Source: JAHJRN01 sp043805355 (lineage in GTDB: Bacteria; Patescibacteriota; Patescibacteriia; 2-12-FULL-60-25). From it: DNA of 6,261 nucleotides. Below, in pieces: positions 1 through 5,215 of the stretch; the first letter of the stretch is position 1; each line of letters opens with the position of its first letter. The notes under the pieces were generated by a model. That model was not told where the DNA came from. It worked only from the letters and a program-made list of their open reading frames with translations, and ran no database searches. Both the position numbers and the translations under genes were made by a program. The stretch spans positions 1-6,261 of the forward strand of contig JAZDIB010000049.1 of the NCBI GenBank assembly GCA_043805355.1, given 5' to 3'.

Positions 1-270
1 GAGCTTAAAATCCTGGAACACGACGCCGACCTGGCGTCGGAGCTCCGGGATGCGCCGCGAGCGGATGCGCGTGATGTCCCAGCCGCCGATCTCGATCCGG
101 CCGCGCGTCGGCTGTTCCTCCGCGATGAGGAGCCGCGCGAGCGTCGTCTTGCCAGCGCCGCTCTGCCCGACGACGGAAACGAACTCGCCCGGGCCGATAT
201 CCAAGGAGATGTCGCGCAGGCCGTGCACGTCAGGCGGATAGGTCTTGGAGACGTTCTCGAGGCGGATCAT
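1..270 (-). CDS. ftsE: Cell-division ABC transporter ATPase FtsE (N-terminal 90 residues, cut by the window edge)
   Basis: FtsE is the cytoplasmic ATPase of the FtsEX complex, which couples the divisome to activation of cell-wall hydrolases. The 90 visible residues show the start of an ABC nucleotide-binding domain: a Walker A motif GQSGAGKT at residues 35-42 and a Q-loop in VGVVFQDFKL at 81-90 (Gln86). The phrase VFQDFKL after the Q-loop is characteristic of FtsE rather than of other ABC ATPases. The signature motif, Walker B and H-loop would lie beyond the left edge. The ATG at 270 overlaps the TGA of the upstream RlpA-like gene as ATGA, so translation is probably coupled; no Shine-Dalgarno sequence precedes it. 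ftsX would be expected next, outside the window. A related LolD/MacB-type ATPase is the main alternative. Confidence 0.9.
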   Translation of the reverse strand, partial: MIRLENVSKTYPPDVHGLRDISLDIGPGEFVSVVGQSGAGKTTLARLLIAEEQPTRGRIEIGGWDITRIRSRRIPELRRQVGVVFQDFKL

Positions 271-1058
271 GGTCGTGTCGTGGGCATCGCGTCTGCCATC
301 GCGTAGTCCGGGTCGTCCGGGCCGATGGGTTCGACCGACACCGTGATGACGCCGGCGCCGAGCGGCGCGAATTCCTTGAACGCGACGGCGTCGAGGTCGA
401 TGACGCGCTCCGGGAACTTGTCGCGTTCCGGACCCCAGTCGTTGATGCGGACCACGGTGTACTTCCCCGTGAGCTTGCTCGTCACGCGGACGCGGGTCCC
501 TTTGGGGAAATCCGGCGAGGCGGCGCATCGGCAGTTCCTGTACGCGTACCAGGACGCCTTGCCTTCACGCATGTAGGACGACGGCGTCTCGCCGCTGCGC
601 ACGCGGACATGGCCGTACGCCCAACTTCCGGTGAGCGACGTCCATGACGAGCCGGCGAGACGGTATGATGAACAGGTCGTCCAGTCGCTTGTCGTGCAGG
701 CGCTCCGCACCTCGACGCGCACGCCGCGCTCCGAGAGGTTCTGGGGATCGGCCCACGTGAGATGTGCGACGTCCTCGCCGAGCGTGACGTCGCCTTGGGT
801 CGTGGTGGCGGTCCGTTCCCGTTCGACCATGAGGATGGTCGGGGCCGTGAGGTCCCCCGCGTCCCAGCTCACGCGAATCCGGTTCTCGAACAGGTCGAGC
901 GTCACCGGACGTCCGACGAATCCCCAATCCAGATAGAGGACGACGCTGTCCTTCTTCTCGAACGACGGCGAGACCACGACTGACGCAAAAGCCGGACGCG
1001 CCGAAAAAGCCAAGACGATGAAGGCCGCGACCATGAAGAGACCCGCTCCTTTCCGCAT
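267..1058 (-). CDS. Secreted RlpA-like double-psi beta-barrel protein (septal ring lytic transglycosylase family)
   Basis: A 263-residue exported protein. Residues 1-25 form a clear signal peptide (Arg2, Lys3, a hydrophobic core, then AFA before Ser26). Residues 26-160 are a beta-rich region I do not recognise, with Cys121 and Cys129. Residues 166-244 form an RlpA-type double-psi beta-barrel: GKASWYAY (166-173), FPKGTRVRV, VVRINDWGP (202-210), RVIDLDAVAF (218-227) and LGAGVITVSVEP. RlpA proteins bind and in some species cleave denuded septal peptidoglycan. Asp207 matches the family's catalytic Asp, but the usual segment with the catalytic Glu and the following TAAH-like stretch is replaced by the short NCRCAASPD (175-183), so catalysis is uncertain. 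The start is supported by the signal peptide and by a promoter whose predicted transcription start is the A of this ATG. It is coupled to ftsE by a 4-nt overlap, which fits a septal role. Confidence 0.88.
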   Translation of the reverse strand: MRKGAGLFMVAAFIVLAFSARPAFASVVVSPSFEKKDSVVLYLDWGFVGRPVTLDLFENRIRVSWDAGDLTAPTILMVERERTATTTQGDVTLGEDVAHLTWADPQNLSERGVRVEVRSACTTSDWTTCSSYRLAGSSWTSLTGSWAYGHVRVRSGETPSSYMREGKASWYAYRNCRCAASPDFPKGTRVRVTSKLTGKYTVVRINDWGPERDKFPERVIDLDAVAFKEFAPLGAGVITVSVEPIGPDDPDYAMADAMPTTRP

Positions 1059-1064
1059 GCGGAT

Positions 1065-1093
1065 AGTTTAGCAAAGGGTCGGCGGTATGTCAT
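1065..1093 (-). promoter_or_regulatory. Sigma-70-type promoter of the rlpA-ftsE operon, predicted to give a leaderless mRNA
   Basis: Read on the minus strand: -35 ATGACA (1093-1088, 5 of 6 consensus), a 17-nt spacer, then an extended -10, TGC followed by TAAACT (1070-1065, 4 of 6). Counting the usual six bases from the -10 hexamer to +1 places the transcription start at position 1058, which is the A of the rlpA ATG. The promoter sits just after the tRNA terminator, which fits the start of a separate transcription unit. Confidence 0.72.
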
Positions 1094-1103
1094 GGCGGAT
1101 CTC

Positions 1104-1135
1104 AAAAGCCGTCCCGCAGGACTGCGGGACGGCTT
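1104..1135 (-). terminator. Intrinsic terminator after the tRNA pair
   Basis: A perfect 14-bp inverted repeat (1106-1119 with 1122-1135) begins AAGCCGTCCCGCAG and returns as CTGCGGGACGGCTT. Only two bases separate the arms, so the innermost pair must open to leave a GGAC-like tetraloop. On the minus strand the stem runs into TTTTGAGA, a short U-tract; on the plus strand only TTCT follows. It therefore acts best for minus-strand transcription, a few bases beyond the CCA end of tRNA-Thr and just ahead of the rlpA promoter. Confidence 0.8.
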
Positions 1136-1139
1136 CTGA

Positions 1140-1214
1140 TGGAGCCGATGGTCGGGATTGAACCGACGACCTTTGCTTTACGAAAGCACTGCTCTACCAC
1201 TGAGCTACATCGGC
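1140..1214 (-). tRNA. tRNA-Thr (anticodon CGT)
   Basis: 75 nt including an encoded CCA (1142-1140). Acceptor arms GCCGATG and CATCGGC pair fully. The D arm is GCTC-AGTGGTA-GAGC, the anticodon loop TTCGTAA has anticodon CGT at 1182-1180 (reads the Thr codon ACG), and the T arm is GTCGG-TTCAATC-CCGAC. The discriminator base is U73. The first anticodon-stem pair (27-43) is a G-A mismatch; the other four pairs are canonical. It starts one nucleotide after the CCA of tRNA-Gly, so the two must be cut from one transcript. Confidence 0.96.
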
Positions 1215-1215
1215 T

Positions 1216-1290
1216 TGGAGCGGGTAACGGGAATCGAACCCGTCTCTGGTGCTTGGGAAGCACCCATAATAACCACTATACGATACCCGC
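1216..1290 (-). tRNA. tRNA-Gly (anticodon CCC)
   Basis: 75 nt including an encoded CCA (1218-1216). Acceptor arms GCGGGTA and TACCCGC pair fully. The anticodon stem GGTGC/GCACC encloses TTCCCAA, with anticodon CCC at 1257-1255 (reads the Gly codon GGG). The T arm is ACGGG-TTCGATT-CCCGT. The D stem is weak (GTAT against TTAT, with a G-U and a U-U pair). The discriminator base is U73. It is the first gene of a two-tRNA unit with tRNA-Thr. Confidence 0.96.
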
Positions 1291-1330
1291 ACGACCCTCC
1301 CCGCTCTGATTCCTTTTCGAAGGCGCGGCA

Positions 1331-1359
1331 ATGGTAGCGCACGCAAAAAAATCCATCAA
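1331..1359 (-). promoter_or_regulatory. Candidate promoter of the tRNA-Gly/tRNA-Thr unit
   Basis: Read on the minus strand: -35 TTGATG (1359-1354, 4 of 6), a 17-nt spacer containing a run of seven T, and -10 TACCAT (1336-1331, 4 of 6). The predicted start near 1324 would leave a leader of about 34 nt before the 5' end of tRNA-Gly. It lies in the 81-bp gap after the SurA_N-like gene. I see no convincing terminator there: the best stem is only 4 bp (GAGG/CCTC), so read-through from the upstream operon into the tRNAs remains possible. Confidence 0.5.
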
Positions 1360-1371
1360 GAGGCACCCCCC

Positions 1372-2052
1372 TCACTCGAATCGGACGTATCGGACCACGT
1401 CCGGTTTCGCGAGCCGTTCCTCGAGCCATGCCGTGAAGGCCATCGTGTCCCCCTCGGCCTCCTCCGTCAATTTTGTTCCGACACGCTGTTCCAAGAGAGC
1501 CGGCTTCAGGACGTTCTGGCGGAAATCCTCCTCGTTCCATCCGAAGTTCTCGAGGAGATATACGCCGACGTCCGGGGTCGTGCTCGAGGCGGCCGCGACG
1601 ACGTCCGTGAAGAACGCACGCAGTTCCGCATCCGTGACCTCGATGCCTGTTTCCGCCGCGAATTCCTCGATGGCCGCCTGACGGATGAGCTTCTCGAAAG
1701 CGTTCTTCTCGAGCGTCGCGTCGAACGGCACGTTCAGCCCCTGTTCCTTCGCGGCATCCGAGGCGATGAAGGCCTTCACCGTATCGCACGTCTTGAGGAA
1801 ATCGCGGTAGAGGACGGTGCGGCTACCGACCTTCGCGGCCGGGATGGGCAGGATGGACGAGAGGCCGCGGATCAATCCGCTGTCGGAACGCGACGCGAAG
1901 ACGGCGGACGAGACGGCCACGCCGAGCCCGAGCACGGCGATGAGGACGACGGCCACGGCGACGCCGACGATAATCATCGTCTTGCGGCGGGAGACGGATG
2001 GGGCGGCTGATGTCGATGGCGTCGGGGACGGCGGGGTCATGGGTTCGTTCAT
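1372..2052 (-). CDS. Membrane-anchored SurA_N-like (PrsA/SurA-type) protein without a PPIase domain
   Basis: A 226-residue protein. A Pro/Ser/Thr-rich N-terminus (1-20) and SRRK (21-24) precede one transmembrane segment (about 26-52), so the bulk is predicted to face outward. Residues 68-200 resemble the SurA N-terminal/trigger-factor-like chaperone fold: PIPAAKVGSRTVLYRDFL near 69-86, then alpha-helical segments rich in Glu, Lys and Ala. No parvulin isomerase domain follows; the chain ends soon afterwards with a short tail (WLEERLAKPDVVRYVRFE). Family members assist folding of exported proteins; chaperone activity here is inference. A start ten codons upstream (2082) is also open, but the ATG at 2052 forms an ATGA overlap with the ftsB-like stop, so I chose it; Met5 is a further alternative. 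It is the last protein gene of the pgsA operon. Confidence 0.75.
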   Translation of the reverse strand: MNEPMTPPSPTPSTSAAPSVSRRKTMIIVGVAVAVVLIAVLGLGVAVSSAVFASRSDSGLIRGLSSILPIPAAKVGSRTVLYRDFLKTCDTVKAFIASDAAKEQGLNVPFDATLEKNAFEKLIRQAAIEEFAAETGIEVTDAELRAFFTDVVAAASSTTPDVGVYLLENFGWNEEDFRQNVLKPALLEQRVGTKLTEEAEGDTMAFTAWLEERLAKPDVVRYVRFE

Positions 2053-2483
2053 ATGGTTGGTTCGTGGAAGAAATATGCCCACCAGCGGGCAGGATTCGAT
2101 ATCGCGGTCTCCGGCACGTCGCCCTGTTCGGTCGCCCCCGGGGCGCCGTTCCAGGTGGTGGTCGACGAGACGCCCTGAAGCACGATGACGCGCTCGCCCG
2201 GCAAGGCGCGTCCGAGCCGTGCGCGCGCATCATACTCGACGCGATCCGGCGAGACGAGTTCCTGCGCCAGGACCTCCAGTTCCGTCTTGCGCCCCTCGAG
2301 CGAGGACGCCTGCGCCTCCAACGCGCCGATCTCGCGGTCGACGGTCCAGCCGCGATACGTCTCGCGGACCGTGGAGACGCCGATGACAAGCAGGAGCGCG
2401 ACGTTCGCGAGCAAAAAAAGAGGCAGACGTACGATGGTACGCCAGGAACGAGGGGAAGGAGAAGAATCGGCGTGGTGCCTCAT
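2049..2483 (-). CDS. FtsB/DivIC-like septum formation initiator protein
   Basis: A 144-residue bitopic membrane protein of the FtsB/DivIC family, which in other bacteria joins FtsL and FtsQ/DivIB to activate septal peptidoglycan synthesis. Residues 1-18 are a basic cytoplasmic tail, 19-37 the transmembrane helix, and 46-76 a predicted coiled coil (EIGALEAQASSLEGRKTELE and onward). The family's post-coil motif follows: VEYDARARLGRALPGERVIVL (82-102). After a variable linker the tail contains NPARWWAYFF (130-139), an ending I associate with CPR versions of this family. The ATG at 2483 lies 14 nt after the PH-domain gene, with no Shine-Dalgarno sequence. The stop overlaps the next start as ATGA. 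FtsL is the alternative, but the coil-plus-motif layout favours FtsB/DivIC. Confidence 0.87.
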   Translation of the reverse strand: MRHHADSSPSPRSWRTIVRLPLFLLANVALLLVIGVSTVRETYRGWTVDREIGALEAQASSLEGRKTELEVLAQELVSPDRVEYDARARLGRALPGERVIVLQGVSSTTTWNGAPGATEQGDVPETAISNPARWWAYFFHEPTI

Positions 2484-2497
2484 CTGATTTCAGGATA

Positions 2498-3250
2498 TCA
2501 CGTCGTCGTCTCGGGCGGCACCAAAGGTGGTTCGTCGACTACCGGAGAATCCGGTACAGGCCTGACCTCGACCGCCAAGGTCCCGTCCTGTCCCGGTACC
2601 TGCTCCTCGACGAGGAACGACGCCACGGCCTGTTCGCGGCCTTGCGACCTGACCAAAGCCTCGACGCGGGCGAGGTCTTCCGCGGGAAGCTTCTCGACAT
2701 CCGCCATGAGCCGCTTCAGCCGTTCATGCACGTCCGGCGGAAGGTCCGCGCGCTTTGGCGCTGTTCGATGCCGGAGGTCGTTCAACATCTCGTGGATGCG
2801 TTCCGGATGCCCGATGCGCTTCGCCTCGATGTTCGGGGACGTGCCGACGGATTGGATGGAAAGCGTCCCGGATTTCGTCATCGACTCCACGAGGCCTTGG
2901 CTCCGCCAAGAGACGTCCTGCACGGACTCGAGCGGCACCTCGGTCACGAACCGCGAAAACATGCCGCGCTGATCCACCTGCACGACGCGCAAAGTCGTGA
3001 CGATGAGCACGTCCGCGTTCCAGAGCATGATGGTCCTGACGGCGACCACGATGCCGACGAGGATGGACGCCGCGAAGCTCACGACGCCCGGGACGCCCCA
3101 CGAGAACAGCGGGAACAGGAAGAAGAACGGCAGGACGATCAGGAATAGCGCGATGCCGAGACCTGGGACGAGCGCGACCGGATGCTTGCGCACCACGAGC
3201 TTTACGTCTTCCGTGTCTTTGACCTGCAGGACTTCTTCAATGTGGAACAT
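2498..3250 (-). CDS. Membrane protein with a bacterial PH-like (bPH2/YdbS-type) domain
   Basis: A 250-residue protein. After a short cytoplasmic start (MFHIEEVLQV) there are two hydrophobic helices at about 27-49 and 54-76, forming a hairpin. A bacterial pleckstrin-homology-like domain follows (about 77-160), with the typical course MLWNADVLIVTTLRVVQVDQ, then FSRFVTEVPLESVQDVSW, and GTLSIQSVGTS. The C-terminal 85 residues are a charged helical segment (170-216) and a Pro/Val/Glu-rich tail. The biochemical role of such domains is largely unknown; membrane-associated scaffolding is a guess from architecture. The frame is open 32 codons further upstream (3346), but that stretch is basic, unlike the family, and lies inside the Mur ligase gene; MFHIEE at 3250 is the natural family start and gives a 14-nt overlap with the ligase end. 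Confidence 0.8.
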   Translation of the reverse strand: MFHIEEVLQVKDTEDVKLVVRKHPVALVPGLGIALFLIVLPFFFLFPLFSWGVPGVVSFAASILVGIVVAVRTIMLWNADVLIVTTLRVVQVDQRGMFSRFVTEVPLESVQDVSWRSQGLVESMTKSGTLSIQSVGTSPNIEAKRIGHPERIHEMLNDLRHRTAPKRADLPPDVHERLKRLMADVEKLPAEDLARVEALVRSQGREQAVASFLVEEQVPGQDGTLAVEVRPVPDSPVVDEPPLVPPETTT

Positions 3251-4586
3251 AGGCGTTGGCTTGTGGATGGATAGGGACTTCGGACAACTCTTCCTTGATG
3301 GCCGCGCGTGCGACCTCGCGTTCGTCCCAGGGGATGCGCCCGCCATCCGCGATCATGATGGCCTGTTCGCATCCCTTGCCCGTCAGCAGCACGATGTCGC
3401 CTTCGCCCGCCTTCCGCATCGCCTCGCGAATGGCCTCGGCGCGCTCCGGGATGATGAGGAGCGATTCGCCCTCCTTCTTGCCCGCCTCCTTCGCACCGGC
3501 CGCGACCTGGTCCATGATAGCCTGCGGATCGTCGTCGTAGGGATCTTCGTTCGTCACGATGACAAGGTCCGCACGCTCCCCCGCCATCCGGCCGAGGATG
3601 GGCCTGCGCGCCACGTCGCGTCCGCCGCCGCAGGAACCTAGCACGTGGATGAGCCGTCGCTTCGGCAGGGCGTCGACCGTGTCGTACAGTTTCCCGAGCG
3701 ATGCCGGCTCCGGTGCGTAGTCGACGATGACGGTCCATGGCTGACCCTCGTCGATGCGCTCGAAACGACCGGGGATACCTTTGACCTGATTGAGACGTTC
3801 CGCGACGGCCGCGAGCGGCAACCCGAACGCGATGCAGACCGCAACGGCCGCGAGAGCGTTCTCGACGTTGACTCGGCCCGGCACGGCGAGACGCATCGGT
3901 ACGCCATCGACGGTGAATGCCACGGACGCGGCATCGGCCCGCACGTCCGTCGCGACGACATCGCCCGGTCCCGCGTCGGTCCGATACCGCATGACGCGGT
4001 CGAACCCGGGCACCGCGAACGCTTCCGCATGGGGATCCTGCGCGTTCAGCACCGCGACTTTCGGGATGGTCCTGCCGTTGAACACCTTGCGCGGACTCGC
4101 CGCGACGTGCCGGAACAGATCGACCTTCGCCTGCTTGTACGCCTCGAACCCGCCATGCGCCTCGATATGCTCGGGCGTCAGGTTCGTGAACACCGCAACG
4201 TCGTAGTTGATGTGACGATGGCGGTACTGGACCACGCCCTGCGACGAGGTCTCGATGACCGCGTACGCGCATCCGGCTTGGACCATCTCGCGCAGGCGCT
4301 TCTGCAGCAGGAACCGGCCGAGCATGGTCATCTTCGTGTCGTTCAGCCATTCGCGGTCGCCGATCTTGAAGATGGCCGTGGTCGTGCAGCCCGTCTTGAG
4401 ACCGGACGCCTCGAGCGCCTTGGCCGTGAGGTACGCCGTCGTGGTCTTGCCGTTCGTGCCGGTCACGCCGATGACGACAAGCTCGGTCGAGGGATGTCCG
4501 TACCATGCCGCCGCGATCCACGAAAACGCCCGGTGATATGCGAGGAGCACCGGCGACGGGATGAGGCGATTGAGTCGGTGGAACAT
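3237..4586 (-). CDS. MurE-like Mur ligase lacking the N-terminal UDP-binding domain
   Basis: A 449-residue ATP-dependent amide ligase of the Mur family, closest in motifs to MurE (UDP-MurNAc-tripeptide synthetase), acting in cytoplasmic peptidoglycan precursor synthesis. The ATP loop GVTGTNGKT is at 40-48, whereas full MurE has it near residue 110: the usual N-terminal domain is replaced by about 35 partly hydrophobic residues. Other motifs: ETSSQG (112-117), FTNLTPEHIEAHGG (133-146), YKQAK with Lys154 as the expected carbamylated Lys, NVENALAAVAV (240-250), PGRFERI (272-278), VDYAPEP (288-294), LGSCGGGRDVARRP (316-329), DPYDDDP (348-354, where MurE has its amino-acid selectivity motif) and TGKGCE (402-407). 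The canonical His of DYAH is Pro here, and that of GKGHE is Cys. The start follows the pgsA stop by one nucleotide. The added amino acid cannot be told from sequence alone; another substrate is possible. Confidence 0.85.
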   Translation of the reverse strand: MFHRLNRLIPSPVLLAYHRAFSWIAAAWYGHPSTELVVIGVTGTNGKTTTAYLTAKALEASGLKTGCTTTAIFKIGDREWLNDTKMTMLGRFLLQKRLREMVQAGCAYAVIETSSQGVVQYRHRHINYDVAVFTNLTPEHIEAHGGFEAYKQAKVDLFRHVAASPRKVFNGRTIPKVAVLNAQDPHAEAFAVPGFDRVMRYRTDAGPGDVVATDVRADAASVAFTVDGVPMRLAVPGRVNVENALAAVAVCIAFGLPLAAVAERLNQVKGIPGRFERIDEGQPWTVIVDYAPEPASLGKLYDTVDALPKRRLIHVLGSCGGGRDVARRPILGRMAGERADLVIVTNEDPYDDDPQAIMDQVAAGAKEAGKKEGESLLIIPERAEAIREAMRKAGEGDIVLLTGKGCEQAIMIADGGRIPWDEREVARAAIKEELSEVPIHPQANAYVPH

Positions 4587-4587
4587 G

Positions 4588-5169
4588 TCAGATGCTGTAG
4601 GTGAGGAGGGAGACGATGGCGAACACGATCGCGACCGTGAGCGTGCCGATGGAGACCGGGACCAGGAGGCTGATGCCGAAGACCTTGGCGAGGAGCAGGA
4701 GGCTGACGCCCGAGACCTGGAGGAGCATCTTCACCTTGCCGGCCCAGTTGGCGCTCACGATCCAGTCCTTCCGATGCCGGAGGAGCCGCGAGACGACGAT
4801 GAGGACCTCGATGAGGACGATGACCGCCGCGAACGTGGCGTTCACTTCCTTGGCCACGAAGAGGATGACGACCGTGCCGATGAGGAGCTTGTCCGCCGTC
4901 GGATCCGCGACCGTGCCCCAATTCGTGATCTGCTTGCGGATGCGCGCCATGGACCCATCGAGCGCGTCCGTGAACCCCGCGAACAGGAACAGGATGATGG
5001 CGACGTTCCAGTCCTCAATGGCGATGAACCCGAGGACGAACGGAACGAGGAGGAACCGAAGGATGGTGATGTGGTTCGGAAGGAGCCAACGCGGCAGAAA
5101 ACGGATAAAGACCGCGTTCAAGAAACGGTCGTGCAGGAGGATTTTCACGTTGTCGTTCGTGACGAGCAT
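4588..5169 (-). CDS. CDP-alcohol phosphatidyltransferase, PgsA-like
   Basis: A 193-residue integral membrane enzyme, the usual length for this family. It carries the complete CDP-alcohol phosphotransferase signature: Asp68, Asp71-Gly72, Ala75-Arg76, Gly85, Asp89 and Asp93, with exact family spacing (DALDGSMAR, eight residues, then GTVADPTAD). These acidic residues bind the metal ions and CDP-diacylglycerol. An amphipathic start and PNHITILRFLLVP (31-43) lead into about six hydrophobic segments. PgsA makes phosphatidylglycerophosphate from CDP-diacylglycerol and glycerol-3-phosphate; related enzymes use other alcohols and motif content does not separate them firmly. It is the first gene of the operon that continues into the Mur ligase, whose ATG is one nucleotide after this TGA. 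The ATG at 5169 has no Shine-Dalgarno sequence. Confidence 0.9.
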   Translation of the reverse strand: MLVTNDNVKILLHDRFLNAVFIRFLPRWLLPNHITILRFLLVPFVLGFIAIEDWNVAIILFLFAGFTDALDGSMARIRKQITNWGTVADPTADKLLIGTVVILFVAKEVNATFAAVIVLIEVLIVVSRLLRHRKDWIVSANWAGKVKMLLQVSGVSLLLLAKVFGISLLVPVSIGTLTVAIVFAIVSLLTYSI

Positions 5170-5199
5170 GGCTTCGACTGGCGCAACCCGGCCTGCCCT

Positions 5200-5209
5200 A
5201 TGCTACCAT
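5200..5209. promoter_or_regulatory. Candidate divergent promoter core: two interlocking extended -10 elements
   Basis: The 46-bp space between the divergent genes contains TGCTACCAT on the plus strand (5201-5209) and TGGTAGCAT on the minus strand (5208-5200). Each is TGn followed by a 4-of-6 -10 hexamer. On the plus strand, six bases after TACCAT put +1 exactly on the A of the membrane-protein ATG (5216), the same leaderless layout as at rlpA. On the minus strand +1 would fall near 5193, about 24 nt before pgsA. Neither direction has a recognisable -35 at 16-18 bp, so this rests on the -10 and its spacing. Confidence 0.42.
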
Positions 5210-5215
5210 GCCGAC

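Noticed and set aside
1140..1290. tRNA pair as an integration (attachment) site for a mobile element
   Set aside because: No duplicated tRNA 3' end, integrase or foreign-looking gene is present; both flanks are core genes.
1345..1374. Possible terminator after the SurA_N-like gene (run of seven T on the minus strand)
   Set aside because: The best stem is only 4 bp and lies eight bases from the T run. The T run fits equally well inside the spacer of the tRNA promoter candidate.
2053..2082. Ten-codon extension of the SurA_N-like protein starting MGIFLP
   Set aside because: The ATG at 2052 overlaps the upstream stop as ATGA, matching the rlpA-ftsE junction; the extension lies within the ftsB-like gene and adds no recognisable feature.
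1998..2972. Plus-strand frame of 324 codons across the ftsB-like and PH-domain genes
   Set aside because: It crosses a gene boundary on the other strand and shows no domain or hydrophobic pattern.
3251..3346. 32-codon N-terminal extension of the PH-domain protein
   Set aside because: The stretch is basic and low in complexity, lies inside the Mur ligase coding region, and is unlike family N-termini; MFHIEE at 3250 fits better.
3202..4521. Minus-strand frame of 439 codons overlapping the Mur ligase
   Set aside because: It is Arg/His/Gly-rich and lacks motifs, while the overlapping frame has every core Mur ligase motif. High GC makes stop-free alternative frames common.
3645..4604. Plus-strand frame of 319 codons opposite the Mur ligase
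   Set aside because: Charged, featureless product antisense to a strongly supported gene.
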